DNA of 50,687 bases from Neisseria polysaccharea ATCC 43768 (GTDB lineage: Bacteria; Pseudomonadota; Gammaproteobacteria; Burkholderiales; Neisseriaceae). Made by a program: the position numbers and the translations under genes. The stretch lies in NCBI GenBank assembly GCA_000176735.1, contig ADBE01000048.1, positions 1-50,687 on the forward strand. Direction: 5' to 3'. Below, piece by piece: positions 29,278-37,717 of the stretch; within the stretch, counting starts at the first letter, position 1, and each line of letters starts with the position of its first letter. The notes under the pieces were generated by a model, which did no database searches, was not told the DNA's origin, and saw only the letters and a program-made list of their open reading frames with translations.

Positions 29278-29475
29278 TTATTCCGCCTCGTCTATCCATG
29301 CCTGCTGCACAGCCTCGAGGATGCGCTCGCCGCAACGGGCGGGATCGTCGTCAAATTCGGGCAATGCCATAATCAGGTCGCGCAGTTGGGTAAAGCGCAC
29401 GGTTTTGGGATCGATGGTTTCGCCGTGCAGGTCGTAGAGTTCTTCGGCGATGCGCCGGGTATCGGTCCATTTCAT
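29278..29475 (-). CDS. iscX: IscX (YfhJ) iron-sulfur assembly accessory protein
   Basis: Small acidic protein of 65 residues that binds IscS and iron and modulates Fe-S assembly. It starts MKWTDTRRIAEELYD and has DPKTVRFTQLRDLI and the final ILEAVQQAWIDEA, almost invariant in the family. AAAGGAAA upstream gives a secure start. In many proteobacteria iscX follows fdx at the end of the isc operon; here fdx lies about 1 kb away on the same strand with a plus-strand gene in between. Confidence 0.95.
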   Translation of the reverse strand: MKWTDTRRIAEELYDLHGETIDPKTVRFTQLRDLIMALPEFDDDPARCGERILEAVQQAWIDEAE

Positions 29476-29529
29476 ATAAATTTCCTTTTATCGTCCGGCA
29501 TTGAAGCCGTGTAGAATATGTTTCGGCAA

Positions 29530-29687
29530 AACTGCCGCCTTTTGAGGATGGCTGAATGTTTCAACTCGCCGGACAACACATCAAGCACCAGCCTATGTGT
29601 CGTCCCAATCTGGGAGGAGCTGCCCCTCCCAAACAAATCTGATTCTACCGCCCTGAAGAGCGGGGCTTCAACCGACAAGGAAGATTG
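29530..29687 (+). promoter_or_regulatory. structured leader with two hairpins and a repeated motif, possible REP2-type element
   Basis: Upstream of the next gene lie a hairpin TGGGAGG...CCTCCCA (29611-29631) and a 26-base motif at 29648-29673 with stem CCGC/GCGG, followed by AAGGAAG and the ATG. The 26-base motif matches 22 of 26 bases of the one at 35176-35201, again directly before a gene. Neisseria is known to carry REP2 (CREN) repeats that end in a ribosome site immediately upstream of genes; this may be one, but I could not compare with a reference. Confidence 0.45.
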
Positions 29688-30275
29688 ATGAACAATATGT
29701 TTGCCGCAAAATTGTCCAAACTGGTTTATACCGCTTCCGACCATCCCGACCCCCTGTCGGAGATGGGGGAGTTTGACCGCCTGATTTTGCTGATACGCAA
29801 ACTGTATCAAATATTGGACGGGCAGCATATCCTCTCCAGAGTAACGGTTTGCCTTCACTACCGGAGCAGGCGCGGTCTGATTGCCTTGGATAAAGCGGCT
29901 GCCGGTTGCGATGCGGCAATGTTGCGCGCCCAACGTTGGCTCATCTACACGCAGATTGCGGAACGCCTTGCCGGGTCGGGCGGCGGTTTCACGGTTACGG
30001 CAGAAAGCGTGTCCGCCGCCTGCCCGGAGCTTGAAGGACGCTATCTCGAGCTTGTCCGCTGCGCCGCCGTCTCTTTCGGTTTCGCGCAAGGACAGGAAAA
30101 TCCAGCAGGCGGGCAGGAAGAAACACAAGCCACCCCGGATGCCGCATCAGGCCGTTCCGGCAGGAAACCGATTAAAATCAATATAGAAGCGAAAGTGGAA
30201 CGTTATCCGGCATACCGCCCGACCGCCGCCCTGAAAGTAACCCGCCGGCGGTTTTTCCGGCTGCAAAACCGATAA
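29688..30275 (+). CDS. uncharacterised cytosolic protein
   Basis: A 195-residue protein with no family recognised. No signal peptide or membrane segment is seen. The first 150 residues look mixed helical (FDRLILLIRKLYQIL, LRAQRWLIYTQIAERL). A low-complexity Gly/Gln/Glu/Thr linker follows (PAGGQEETQATPDAASGRSG), then a basic tail (KVTRRRFFRLQNR). A gene start at ATG 29688 is well supported by AAGGAAG. It is on the opposite strand to iscX and fdx and splits them. The region encoding the linker and tail has a degenerate copy just past the stop. Confidence 0.65.
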   Translation: MNNMFAAKLSKLVYTASDHPDPLSEMGEFDRLILLIRKLYQILDGQHILSRVTVCLHYRSRRGLIALDKAAAGCDAAMLRAQRWLIYTQIAERLAGSGGGFTVTAESVSAACPELEGRYLELVRCAAVSFGFAQGQENPAGGQEETQATPDAASGRSGRKPIKINIEAKVERYPAYRPTAALKVTRRRFFRLQNR

Positions 30276-30308
30276 ATACCTGTGCATCGCGTCCGAGCAA
30301 TCCGTCTC

Positions 30309-30366
30309 GGATGCCGCACTGGATCATTCCGTCAGAAAACCGATAAAAATCAATATAGAATCGAAA
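30309..30366 (+). repeat. degenerate duplicate of the preceding gene's 3' part
   Basis: These 58 bases align without gaps to 30137-30194 inside the preceding gene, 48 of 58 identical by eye, including AAATCAATATAGAA. The copy is untranslated. The distance between copies is 172 bases, which suggests an old tandem duplication. Confidence 0.75.
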
Positions 30367-30420
30367 TTTCCACCTGTACAAACGCCTGTTTTCGGGCGAT
30401 TGCGCCTTATCCGCGCAACA

Positions 30421-30452
30421 ATGCCGTCTGAAGCGCGCCGGCTTCAGACGGC
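30421..30452 (-). terminator. DUS-pair terminator after fdx
   Basis: DUS at 30421-30432 pairs with TTCAGACGGC ending 30452, ten-base GC-rich loop, 7 bases past the fdx stop. Confidence 0.8.
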
Positions 30453-30458
30453 CTGTTT

Positions 30459-30800
30459 TCAGTGTTCTTCGCGCGCGTGGTTGATGGTGTATTTGGGGAT
30501 TTCCACAATCAAATCCTCGCCGGCGACAACCGCCTGACAACTCAGGCGCGAATCGGCTTCCAAACCCCAAGCCTGATCGAGCAGGTCTTCTTCCAATTCG
30601 GTCGGCTCTTCCAAACTGTCGAAACCTTTGCGGATGATGACATGGCAGGTGGTGCAGGCGCAGGATTTTTCGCAGGCGTGATCGACTTCGATGTCGTGGT
30701 CGAGCAGTACGTCGAGGACGGTTTTACCTTCGGGCGCGTCTTCGATAACCGCGCCTTCGGGGCATAATGTCGTGTGTGGAAGTACGGTGATTTTGGGCAT
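30459..30800 (-). CDS. fdx: ISC-type [2Fe-2S] ferredoxin
   Basis: Electron donor in Fe-S cluster assembly, 113 residues. Cluster ligands are Cys43, Cys49, Cys52 and Cys88 (HACEKSCACTTCHV then RLSCQAV), the C-x5-C-x2-C pattern of the ISC group; Cys47 is extra and is seen in relatives. The start MPKITVLPH is the family N-terminus; a 29-codon upstream extension is discarded. It lies between iscX and hscA on the same strand but is separated from both by accessory genes. Confidence 0.96.
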   Translation of the reverse strand: MPKITVLPHTTLCPEGAVIEDAPEGKTVLDVLLDHDIEVDHACEKSCACTTCHVIIRKGFDSLEEPTELEEDLLDQAWGLEADSRLSCQAVVAGEDLIVEIPKYTINHAREEH

Positions 30801-30855
30801 TTTTATTGTCTTTCTGTAAAAAGTGGTTGCGTTCGTTTTTCGGAAAATTGTCTGC

Positions 30856-31617
30856 CTAATGTCGCGGTTCGAGCAGGTCGGCAACATTTTGCCAGCCCGT
30901 CAGGCGGGCAAAATCGAGGGCGGTATAGCCTTCCGATGTCTTTGAGGCAGGATTTGCGCCGTATTCAAGCATGGCTTGAACCATAAGTGCATTTCCTGCG
31001 ATGGCTTCATGATGAAGCGGCGTATAGCCGTCTTCGTCCTGCTCATGCAGAAAATCCGGATTTTGGGACAACTGTTGCCGAAAATCGTCAATACAGTTCC
31101 GGCACATCGGATGCTCTTCCAGATTTTCAGGATGTTCTTTTTCTTCATACACCAGCAATACCTGCCCGGGATCGCCGAAATCGATTCCCCATGCGGCATC
31201 GTGTTCTGCACGCTCCTCTTCCGTCATCTGCCCGCGCATTGCCTGTACGGTAAAACCGCCGTAGGGGATGCCGTTGCACACGAACATCCAGTCGCTGATG
31301 TCGTCAATCGAAACGCAAACGCTTTCGCCTTGTTCGACATTGGTCAGTCCGCCGGGTTCGTTGTTCAGCACACCGTAAATGTAAAGACCGTCAAAATAAA
31401 TATCGTCGATCCACATATGTTCGCAAATTTCGCCGTCTTCGCCGTCTTGGAAAAAAGGGACTTTGACCATGGCAAAATCCAGGGCGGGAATAATGCGTCG
31501 GCGTTCCCAAAAAAGCTCGCGCCAAAAGTATTTGAATGTTTTACGGGCGCGTTCGCCGGCACGGTTTACCGGTTCGTCTGCCTGTTCTACATAATAAATG
31601 ACGGAATCGCCCATCAT
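30856..31617 (-). CDS. DUF2314 - ankyrin repeat fusion protein
   Basis: A 253-residue cytosolic protein. The N-terminal two thirds (about 10-170) match DUF2314: [45 protein letters not shown], and [14 protein letters not shown]. The last third has two ankyrin repeats ([20 protein letters not shown] and [20 protein letters not shown]). DUF2314 has no known activity; ankyrin repeats bind proteins. GAGGAGCAGT precedes two Met codons, 31617 and 31614. It is inserted between hscA and fdx. Such domain pairs also occur in immunity or effector-like genes, but there is no toxin next to it here. Confidence 0.75.
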   Translation of the reverse strand: MMGDSVIYYVEQADEPVNRAGERARKTFKYFWRELFWERRRIIPALDFAMVKVPFFQDGEDGEICEHMWIDDIYFDGLYIYGVLNNEPGGLTNVEQGESVCVSIDDISDWMFVCNGIPYGGFTVQAMRGQMTEEERAEHDAAWGIDFGDPGQVLLVYEEKEHPENLEEHPMCRNCIDDFRQQLSQNPDFLHEQDEDGYTPLHHEAIAGNALMVQAMLEYGANPASKTSEGYTALDFARLTGWQNVADLLEPRH

Positions 31618-31652
31618 ACTGCTCCTCAACGTGTACGGTATCTGTTTGCACC

Positions 31653-32018
31653 TTAGCGTGGTTTTCTGCCTTCGGCATCCGATTCGGATTTGAAAAATTC
31701 CAAATATTCGGAATAGGCTTTTTCCAAATCCGCCCGCGAAAAACAGGTGTAAATATGGATGCCGTCTGCAATTTCGTCGGTCAGCCTCGTGCCGCTTTTG
31801 CGGGAATATGCTTCTTTAAAAAGGCGGATTTTCGATTTTCTCGGCTTGTAGGATGCCGCGCCCGCCAAAAGCCGGGGCAGCGCGTAAGGGTATTCTCGGT
31901 GTCCGCGCCGTACCAAATCAAGCAGTTGTTTGCGACCGGATCCGACATTCCCTTCCTGCCTGCGTTCGTGAACGCTTTTTTCAAATTCCGATTCCGCCGT
32001 TTCGTTTTTCGGGAACAT
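31653..32018 (-). CDS. uncharacterised basic protein
   Basis: An open frame of 121 codons from MFPKNETAE, or up to 137 from 32066. It is Arg/Lys/Glu-rich with no membrane segment ([36 protein letters not shown]). No family recognised and no convincing ribosome site. Its beginning overlaps, in another frame, the end of the truncated GIY-YIG-like ORF, so it may be the remains of a separate gene fused by deletion. It precedes the DUF2314-ankyrin gene by 35 bases. Confidence 0.5.
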   Translation of the reverse strand: MFPKNETAESEFEKSVHERRQEGNVGSGRKQLLDLVRRGHREYPYALPRLLAGAASYKPRKSKIRLFKEAYSRKSGTRLTDEIADGIHIYTCFSRADLEKAYSEYLEFFKSESDAEGRKPR

Positions 32019-32148
32019 GATTTCGCCGCGAGCCGTTGTTTTCCAAATGGCGCATTCTGCCTTCAAAATTGCTTACGTCCGAAATGCCGATTTTATATAC
32101 ACCTTTGATGACAGTTTTCATCAGGTAGACAATGCCTGCTTTTTCCAT
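31981..32148 (-). pseudogene. truncated GIY-YIG/T5orf172-like N-terminus
   Basis: Fifty-five codons starting MEKAGIVYLMKT, then VYKIGISDVSNFEGRMRHLE and NNG, which follow the VY(L)M...YKIG...R(M)xxLE pattern of the GIY-YIG-like T5orf172 domain. The frame then breaks into [15 protein letters not shown] and stops at 31981. The domain normally continues another 40-60 residues with a catalytic Glu, which is missing. The break lies where the next ORF takes over, so a deletion junction is probable. Confidence 0.6.
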
Positions 32149-32186
32149 TGTTGCTCTTTATTTTTATTTCTGTGAGATGATATTTT

Positions 32187-32219
32187 TTCAGACGGCCTCT
32201 TTATCCAATGCCGTCTGAA
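32187..32219 (-). terminator. DUS-pair terminator after hscA
   Basis: TTCAGACGGC from 32187 pairs with the DUS at 32208-32219, about 11 bases past the hscA stop. It should cut hscA transcription off from the accessory genes and fdx. Confidence 0.75.
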
Positions 32220-32230
32220 ACCATTTGCCG

Positions 32231-34093
32231 TCAAATATTATCAACGCTTTGCCCAGTCAGCGCACGTTGGATGTTGCGGTTCATGCGTTTGGCGGCGAAG
32301 TTGTCGGTAATGCTGCCGAGTTTAGCGGCGGCGGCACGGATGTCTTCGGCTTTTCCGTCTTTCAGACGGCCTTGCAAATCGGCGATGCCTTGCCGAATCT
32401 GTTGCAATTCTTCGGCTTCCAGCAAATCGCTGTCCAACTCGAGGGCGGCGTTGACGGCATCGGTCAGGCTTTCGGCTTCGACCACGGCTTCGGCGCGGGC
32501 GCGTGCCGCCATGTCTTCGGCGGCGTTGCTCATGCTGTCTTTGAGCATTTGGGTGATGGTGTCGTCGTCCAAGCCGTAGGAAGGTTTGACTTCGATTTGC
32601 GCCTGTACGCCGGTGCTTTGTTCTTGGGCGGAAACGGACAGCAGCCCGTCCGCATCGATTTGGAAGGTTACGCGGATACGCGCCGCACCCGCCGTCATAG
32701 GCGGAATGCCGCGCAGGGTAAATTTGGCAAGGCTGCGGCAGTCGGCAACCAGTTCACGCTCGCCTTGCACAACGTGTATCGTCATCGCGGTCTGACCGTC
32801 TTTGAAGGTGGTAAAGTCCTGCGCGCGCGCGGTGGGGATGGTGGAATTGCGCGGGATGATTTTTTCCGCCAAGCCGCCGTAGGTTTCCAAACCGAGCGAC
32901 AAGGGCGTAACGTCCAGCAGCAGCCATTCGCCGTCGGCTTTGTTGCCGGCGAGGACGTTTGCCTGTATGGCCGCGCCGAGTGCGACGACTTCGTCGGGAT
33001 TGAGATTGTTCAGCGGGGTTTGTCCGAAAAAGGTGGCAACCGCTTGTTGAACGTGCAGCATACGGGTAGAGCCGCCGACCATAATCACGCCTTTGACATC
33101 CGCCTTGGTTACGCCCGCGTCTTTCAACGCCTGTTTGACCGGCTCGAGCGTTTTCATCACCAAATGCTGCGTCAGGTTGTGGAACTCGGCGCGACTGATG
33201 CTTGTGTCGATTGCCATGCCGTCTGAAAGCGTCGCCTGAATGCGCGCTTCGGTTTGCGTGGTTAATTGTTCTTTGGCGGCGCGGACGAGTGAGAGCAGGA
33301 GTTGGCTGTCTTGTTCGTTGAGTTGGGAGAGTCCGTTTTGTTCGAGCAGGTAGCAGAACAAACGATGGTCGAAATCATCGCCGCCCAACGCGCTGTTGCC
33401 GCCGGTGGCTTTGACTTCAAACAGTCCTTTGGTCAGTTGCAATACGGATACGTCGAATGTGCCGCCGCCCAAGTCATAGACGACAAACGTGCCTTCCGAG
33501 GCGTTGTCCAGCCCGTAGGCGATTGCGGCGGCGGTGGGTTCGTTGAGCAGGCGCAATACGTTCAAACCCGCCAGACGCGCGGCATCTTTGGTGGCCTGGC
33601 GTTGGGCATCGTCGAAATAGGCGGGAACGGTAATCACCACGCCAACCAAATCGCCGCCCAAGGTTTCTTCGGCACGCAATTTGAGGGCTTTGAGGATTTC
33701 AGATGACACTTCGATAGGCGTTTTGGCACCTTGACGCGTGTGCAGTTCGATAACGCGTTGATTGTCGCCGAAACGGTAAGGCAGGTAATGCGTATTTTGA
33801 TGCAGATCAGCAAGCGTCCGTCCGATAAGGCGTTTGGCGGAGCTGACGGTGTTCAGCGGGTCGGATTTTTGCGCGGACAGGGCGGTTTTGCCGACTTCAA
33901 TGCCGCCGTTTTCCAAATAACGGACGACGGAAGGCAGGGTAACGCACCCGTCGGTATCGGGCAGGCAGGCGGCACTGCCGCTGCGGACGGTGGCGACCAG
34001 GCTGTTGGTCGTTCCCAAATCGATGCCTGCCGCCAAACGGTGCCGGTGCGGGGCGGCGGACATACCCGGTTCTGAAATCTGCAAAAGAGCCAT
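32231..34093 (-). CDS. hscA: Fe-S protein assembly chaperone HscA (Hsp70 family)
   Basis: Specialised Hsp70 that with HscB transfers clusters from IscU. The 620-residue protein starts [12 protein letters not shown], the usual HscA N-terminus, then [46 protein letters not shown] and GGSTRM in the ATPase domain, and [13 protein letters not shown] with the substrate domain after about residue 385. An upstream extension to 34441 is not coding. hscB is not adjacent. The first DUS in it is translated in [10 protein letters not shown]. Confidence 0.97.
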   Translation of the reverse strand: MALLQISEPGMSAAPHRHRLAAGIDLGTTNSLVATVRSGSAACLPDTDGCVTLPSVVRYLENGGIEVGKTALSAQKSDPLNTVSSAKRLIGRTLADLHQNTHYLPYRFGDNQRVIELHTRQGAKTPIEVSSEILKALKLRAEETLGGDLVGVVITVPAYFDDAQRQATKDAARLAGLNVLRLLNEPTAAAIAYGLDNASEGTFVVYDLGGGTFDVSVLQLTKGLFEVKATGGNSALGGDDFDHRLFCYLLEQNGLSQLNEQDSQLLLSLVRAAKEQLTTQTEARIQATLSDGMAIDTSISRAEFHNLTQHLVMKTLEPVKQALKDAGVTKADVKGVIMVGGSTRMLHVQQAVATFFGQTPLNNLNPDEVVALGAAIQANVLAGNKADGEWLLLDVTPLSLGLETYGGLAEKIIPRNSTIPTARAQDFTTFKDGQTAMTIHVVQGERELVADCRSLAKFTLRGIPPMTAGAARIRVTFQIDADGLLSVSAQEQSTGVQAQIEVKPSYGLDDDTITQMLKDSMSNAAEDMAARARAEAVVEAESLTDAVNAALELDSDLLEAEELQQIRQGIADLQGRLKDGKAEDIRAAAAKLGSITDNFAAKRMNRNIQRALTGQSVDNI

Positions 34094-34263
34094 AAATTCT
34101 GCCTGTCGGTGCGGTGTGTAAAGGAAGGAAAGTGGCATTTTAACAGAATTTGCGCCGATAGTTGAGCAAACCGCTAAGGATTGGGCCGTGCCGCCGAAAT
34201 TGCCCTCTACCGCCAAATACCGATAAAATCCGCCTTTCCCGCCCATCATTAGGAATATAAATC

Positions 34264-35136
34264 GTGAAAGGACTTGACTATTGCCGCCAAAAAGCAGAGG
34301 AAAGCCGCTCCAGTTTTTTGTCGGGCTTCCATTTCCTGACTCAGGAAAAACGGGATGCGGTAACGGTTCTGTATGCCTTTTGCCGCGAATTGGACGATGT
34401 GGTTGACGAATGTTCCAACCCCGATGTTGCACAGGCGACATTGAACTGGTGGCGCGGCGATTTGGACAAGGTGTTCGGTGGCGAGATGCCGGAACACCCC
34501 GTCAATCAGGCCTTGCGGCAGGTTAAAGAAACCTTCAAGCTGCCGAAATATGAACTGGAAGCCTTAATCGACGGGATGCAGATGGATTTGGTTCGGGCGC
34601 GTTACGGCAGTTTTGAAGAATTGAAACTGTATTGCCACCGCGTCGCAGGCGTGGTCGGCTGCCTGATTGCGCGGATTTTGGGGTTTTCAGACGGCAAAAC
34701 GCTGGAATACGCCGACAAGATGGGTCTTGCGCTGCAACTGACCAACATCATCCGCGATGTCGGCGAAGATGCACGCAGGGGACGGATTTACCTGCCGATG
34801 GAGGAAATGCGGCGGTTTGACGTACCCGCAAGCGTGATTTTGCAATGCAGCCCGACGGACAATTTTGCCGAATTGATGGCGTTCCAAATCAAACGCGCCC
34901 GCGAAACCTACCGCGAAGCCGTATCGCTGCTGCCGGCCGCCGATAAAAAAGCCCAAAAAGTCGGACTGGTCATGGCGGCGGTTTATTACGCGCTTTTAAA
35001 CGAAATCGACCGAGACGGCGCGCAAAACGTCCTCAAATACAAAATCGCCCTCCCTTCGCCGCGCAAAAAACGCATTGTCCTGAAAACCTGGTTATTCGGA
35101 TTCAAACCGCGCCCCGGCACGCCGGAACGGGCATAA
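34264..35136 (+). CDS. hpnD: presqualene diphosphate synthase
   Basis: Condenses two farnesyl diphosphates to presqualene diphosphate, first step of the bacterial HpnC-D-E route to squalene. The 290-residue protein has [20 protein letters not shown], the first Asp-rich motif [27 protein letters not shown], and the second motif [18 protein letters not shown], all typical of HpnD. GTG start at 34264 after AGGA. hpnE follows in the same direction; no hpnC is seen in the window. A DUS core is translated mid-gene (FSDGKT). Confidence 0.92.
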   Translation: MKGLDYCRQKAEESRSSFLSGFHFLTQEKRDAVTVLYAFCRELDDVVDECSNPDVAQATLNWWRGDLDKVFGGEMPEHPVNQALRQVKETFKLPKYELEALIDGMQMDLVRARYGSFEELKLYCHRVAGVVGCLIARILGFSDGKTLEYADKMGLALQLTNIIRDVGEDARRGRIYLPMEEMRRFDVPASVILQCSPTDNFAELMAFQIKRARETYREAVSLLPAADKKAQKVGLVMAAVYYALLNEIDRDGAQNVLKYKIALPSPRKKRIVLKTWLFGFKPRPGTPERA

Positions 35137-35175
35137 GGCGCATACCGCCCGCCCTTCAGGAAAACCCAACCGCCG

Positions 35176-35201
35176 CCGCCCCGAAAAACGGGGTTTCAAC
35201 C
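35176..35201 (+). promoter_or_regulatory. 26-base hairpin motif before hpnE
   Basis: CCCCG-AAAAA-CGGGG stem-loop followed by TTTCAACC, then GGAGGA and the hpnE start. It shares 22 of 26 bases with 29648-29673, which also sits just before a gene. Confidence 0.5.
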
Positions 35202-35214
35202 ATTGGAGGAATAA

Positions 35215-36528
35215 ATGATGAACACGCCGCATCCGCGCCCGAAAATCGCCGTCATCGGCGCAGGCTGGGCAGGACTGTCCGCCGCCGTCACCTTGGCGCG
35301 GCACGCCGACATTACCCTGTTTGAAGCCGGCAGGCAGGCGGGCGGCAGGGCGCGCACACTGGCTGGAAATACCGACGGTTTCGGTTTTTTGGACAACGGG
35401 CAGCACATTTTGCTCGGCGCATACCGGGGCGTGTTGCGCCTGATGAAAACCATCGGTTCAAACCCCCGTGCCGCCTTTTTGCGCGTACCGCTGCACTGGC
35501 ATATGCACGGCGGTTTGCAGTTCCGCGCCCTCCCCCTGCCCGCGCCGCTGCATATTTTGGGCGGCGTGCTGCTTGCCCGGCGTGCACCGACTGCATTCAA
35601 AGCCAAACTGCTTGCCGATATGTCCGATTTGCAGAAGTCCGCACGCCTCGGACAGCCCGACACGACAGTGGCGCAATGGCTGAAACAGCGGAACGTGCCG
35701 CGTGCCGCCGTAATGCAGTTTTGGCAACCCTTGGTTTGGGGCGCGCTCAACACGCCTTTGGAAACCGCAAGCCTGCGCGTGTTGTGCAACGTTTTGTCCG
35801 ACGGCGTGCTGACGAAAAAATCCGGCAGCGACTATCTCCTACCCAAACAGGATTTGGGCGCAATCGTCGCCGAACCCGCCTTGGCGGAGCTTCAACGGCT
35901 CGGCGCGGACATCCGCCTCGAAACGCGCGTATGCCGTCTGAACACCATCCCGGACGGGAGAGTGCTCGTCAACGGCGAACCTTTCGATGCCGCCATACTT
36001 GCCACCGCGCCCTACCACGCCGCCGCGCTCCTGCCCGAAGGCACGCCCGAACACGTTCAGACGGCATATCAGAACCTGCGCTACCACGCCATCACCACCG
36101 TCTATCTGCGCTACGCCGAACCCGTCCGCCTGCCCGCCCCGCTGACCGGTCTTGCTGACGGCACGATGCAATGGCTGCTTTGCCGGGGCAGGCTCGGACT
36201 GCCTGAAAACGAAGTGTCCGCCGTCATCAGCGTTTCCGACCGCGTCGGCGCGTTTGCAAACCGGGCGTGGGCGGACAAAGCCCACGCCGACCTCAAACGC
36301 ATCCTTCCGCATTTGGGCGAACCCGAAGCCGTGCGCGTCATCACCGAAAAACGCGCCACAACCGCAGCCGATGCCCCGCCGCCGGATTTGTCGTGGCTGC
36401 ACCGGCACCGTATCTTCCCCGCCGGCGACTACCTCCACCCAGACTACCCCGCCACGCTCGAAGCCGCCGTACAATCAGGTTTCGCGTCGGCGGAAGCCTG
36501 CCTGCAAAGCCTGAACGATGCCGTCTGA
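35215..36528 (+). CDS. hpnE: hydroxysqualene dehydroxylase (FAD-dependent)
   Basis: Reduces hydroxysqualene to squalene in the HpnC-D-E route. The 437-residue flavoprotein begins with the dinucleotide motif KIAVIGAGWAGLSAAVTLAR and FEAGRQAGGRA, then GFLDNGQHILLGAY typical of the HpnE group, and MQFWQPLVWGALNTPLETAS. GGAGGA precedes two Met codons (35215, 35218). The protein ends ...NDAV because the last codons and stop (GATGCCGTCTGA) are a DUS. The gene follows hpnD by 78 bases and is likely co-transcribed. Confidence 0.9.
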   Translation: MMNTPHPRPKIAVIGAGWAGLSAAVTLARHADITLFEAGRQAGGRARTLAGNTDGFGFLDNGQHILLGAYRGVLRLMKTIGSNPRAAFLRVPLHWHMHGGLQFRALPLPAPLHILGGVLLARRAPTAFKAKLLADMSDLQKSARLGQPDTTVAQWLKQRNVPRAAVMQFWQPLVWGALNTPLETASLRVLCNVLSDGVLTKKSGSDYLLPKQDLGAIVAEPALAELQRLGADIRLETRVCRLNTIPDGRVLVNGEPFDAAILATAPYHAAALLPEGTPEHVQTAYQNLRYHAITTVYLRYAEPVRLPAPLTGLADGTMQWLLCRGRLGLPENEVSAVISVSDRVGAFANRAWADKAHADLKRILPHLGEPEAVRVITEKRATTAADAPPPDLSWLHRHRIFPAGDYLHPDYPATLEAAVQSGFASAEACLQSLNDAV

Positions 36529-36611
36529 AAACGCCGGCCGGCATCAGGACGCTTTACAAGGTGCGGCAAAACGCTAAAATACCCCCGACCGACCACCAAA
36601 AAGGAAAAAGT

Positions 36612-37331
36612 ATGGCGACACTGACCGACAAAACCATCTTAGTTACCGGCGCATCGCAAGGGCTGGGCGAACAGGTTGCCAAAGCCTATGCGGCAGCAGG
36701 CGCGACTGTGATTTTGGTTGCCCGTCATCAGAAAAAACTGGAAAAAGTGTATGACGCGATTGTCGAAGCCGGATACCCCGAACCATTCGCCATCTGCTTT
36801 GACCTTATTAGCGCGGAAGAAAAAGAATTTGAACATTTCGCCGCCACCATTGCCGAAGCCACGCAAGGCAAACTGGACGGCATCGTCCACTGCGCCGGCT
36901 ATTTTTACGCCCTCTCGCCGCTGGATTTCCAAACCGTCGCCGAATGGGTCAACCAATACCGCATCAACACCGTCGCCCCGATGGGACTGACCCGCGCCCT
37001 GTTCCCGCTGCTGAAGCAGTCGCCCGACGCGTCCGTCATCTTCGTCGGCGAAAGCCACGGCGAAACACCCAAAGCCTACTGGGGCGGCTTCGGCGCGTCC
37101 AAAGCCGCATTGAACTACCTGTGCAAAGTCGCCGCCGACGAATGGGAACGCTTCGGCAACCTGCGCGCCAACGTCCTCGTCCCCGGCCCCATCAATTCTC
37201 CGCAACGCATCAAATCCCATCCGGGCGAAGCCAAAAGCGAACGCAAAAGCTACGGGGACGTGCTGCCCGCATTTGTCTGGTGGGCAAGTGCCGAAAGCAA
37301 AGGGCGGAGCGGCGAAATCGTTTACCTCTAA
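36612..37331 (+). CDS. short-chain dehydrogenase/reductase (YciK-like)
   Basis: NAD(P)-dependent oxidoreductase of 239 residues. The cofactor motif is TGASQGLGEQVAKAYAAAG near residue 11, followed by VHCAGYFYALSPLD, and an active site region with Ser/Tyr in ESHGETPKAYWGGFGASKAA (the YxxxK becomes a W/F-rich GGFGASK, as in YciK-type proteins). The substrate is not known. The ATG at 36612 follows AAGGAAAAAG. It is 83 bases after hpnE and could be the last gene of that transcript. Confidence 0.88.
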   Translation: MATLTDKTILVTGASQGLGEQVAKAYAAAGATVILVARHQKKLEKVYDAIVEAGYPEPFAICFDLISAEEKEFEHFAATIAEATQGKLDGIVHCAGYFYALSPLDFQTVAEWVNQYRINTVAPMGLTRALFPLLKQSPDASVIFVGESHGETPKAYWGGFGASKAALNYLCKVAADEWERFGNLRANVLVPGPINSPQRIKSHPGEAKSERKSYGDVLPAFVWWASAESKGRSGEIVYL

Positions 37332-37370
37332 ATCTCCTTTTTGTTTTGCCATTTGGGTTCTCCAATAAAA

Positions 37371-37398
37371 AAGCAGCCTGAAAGATTTCAGGCTGCTT
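37371..37398. terminator. bidirectional terminator without DUS
   Basis: AAGCAGCCTGAAA (37371-37383) pairs perfectly with TTTCAGGCTGCTT (37386-37398), very short loop, A-run before and T-poor after. It separates the convergent SDR gene and the small membrane protein. Confidence 0.85.
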
Positions 37399-37410
37399 AT
37401 ATGCAGGTTA

Positions 37411-37701
37411 CTATTTCTTTTCGGGCGGATCGGGCGGAATGAAAAGAAAAACCGCACCGAGAATAAGGGGAAGCAGAAATCGGGCATAGGGATACCACGG
37501 ATCATCGACATACCAATAGCTGTATTTCCTATAATGAACAATGTCGTATTCGTAAGTAGCGGGGAAGAAGTTGATCCATACTGTCACAATTACCCAGATA
37601 GTGAGCTTTCTATGGTTGGCTACCCACCGCACCGGCTTGCTGTTGCGGATGCTTTCCGGTACCACTTTTTCCCATATCCAACGAAAAAACAGCCGATACA
37701 T
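37411..37701 (-). CDS. small membrane protein of unknown function
   Basis: A 96-residue protein starting MYRLFFRWIWEKV. Two hydrophobic segments (KLTIWVIVTVWINFFP and ARFLLPLILGAVFLFI) flank an aromatic, Tyr/Trp-rich loop (YEYDIVHYRKYSYWYVDDPW). The C-terminus is PPDPPEKK. No family recognised. It begins 16 bases after the stop of the upstream ORF, so the two are probably one transcript. Confidence 0.6.
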   Translation of the reverse strand: MYRLFFRWIWEKVVPESIRNSKPVRWVANHRKLTIWVIVTVWINFFPATYEYDIVHYRKYSYWYVDDPWYPYARFLLPLILGAVFLFIPPDPPEKK

Positions 37702-37717
37702 ACCTGCCCCCCTGCGG

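Noticed and set aside
29520-29670. Right end of an IS200/IS605 element, suggested by the GAAGCCCCGCTCTTCAGGGC hairpin
   Set aside because: No tnpA or tnpB remnant is near and the similar copy at 35176 sits before hpnE; a leader repeat explains both better.
29472-30128. Minus-strand ORF of 218 codons
   Set aside because: It is antisense to the unknown plus-strand gene and its leader; the plus-strand gene has a good ribosome site.
34094-34441. 116-codon N-terminal extension of hscA
   Set aside because: Antisense to the start of hpnD and absent from HscA proteins.
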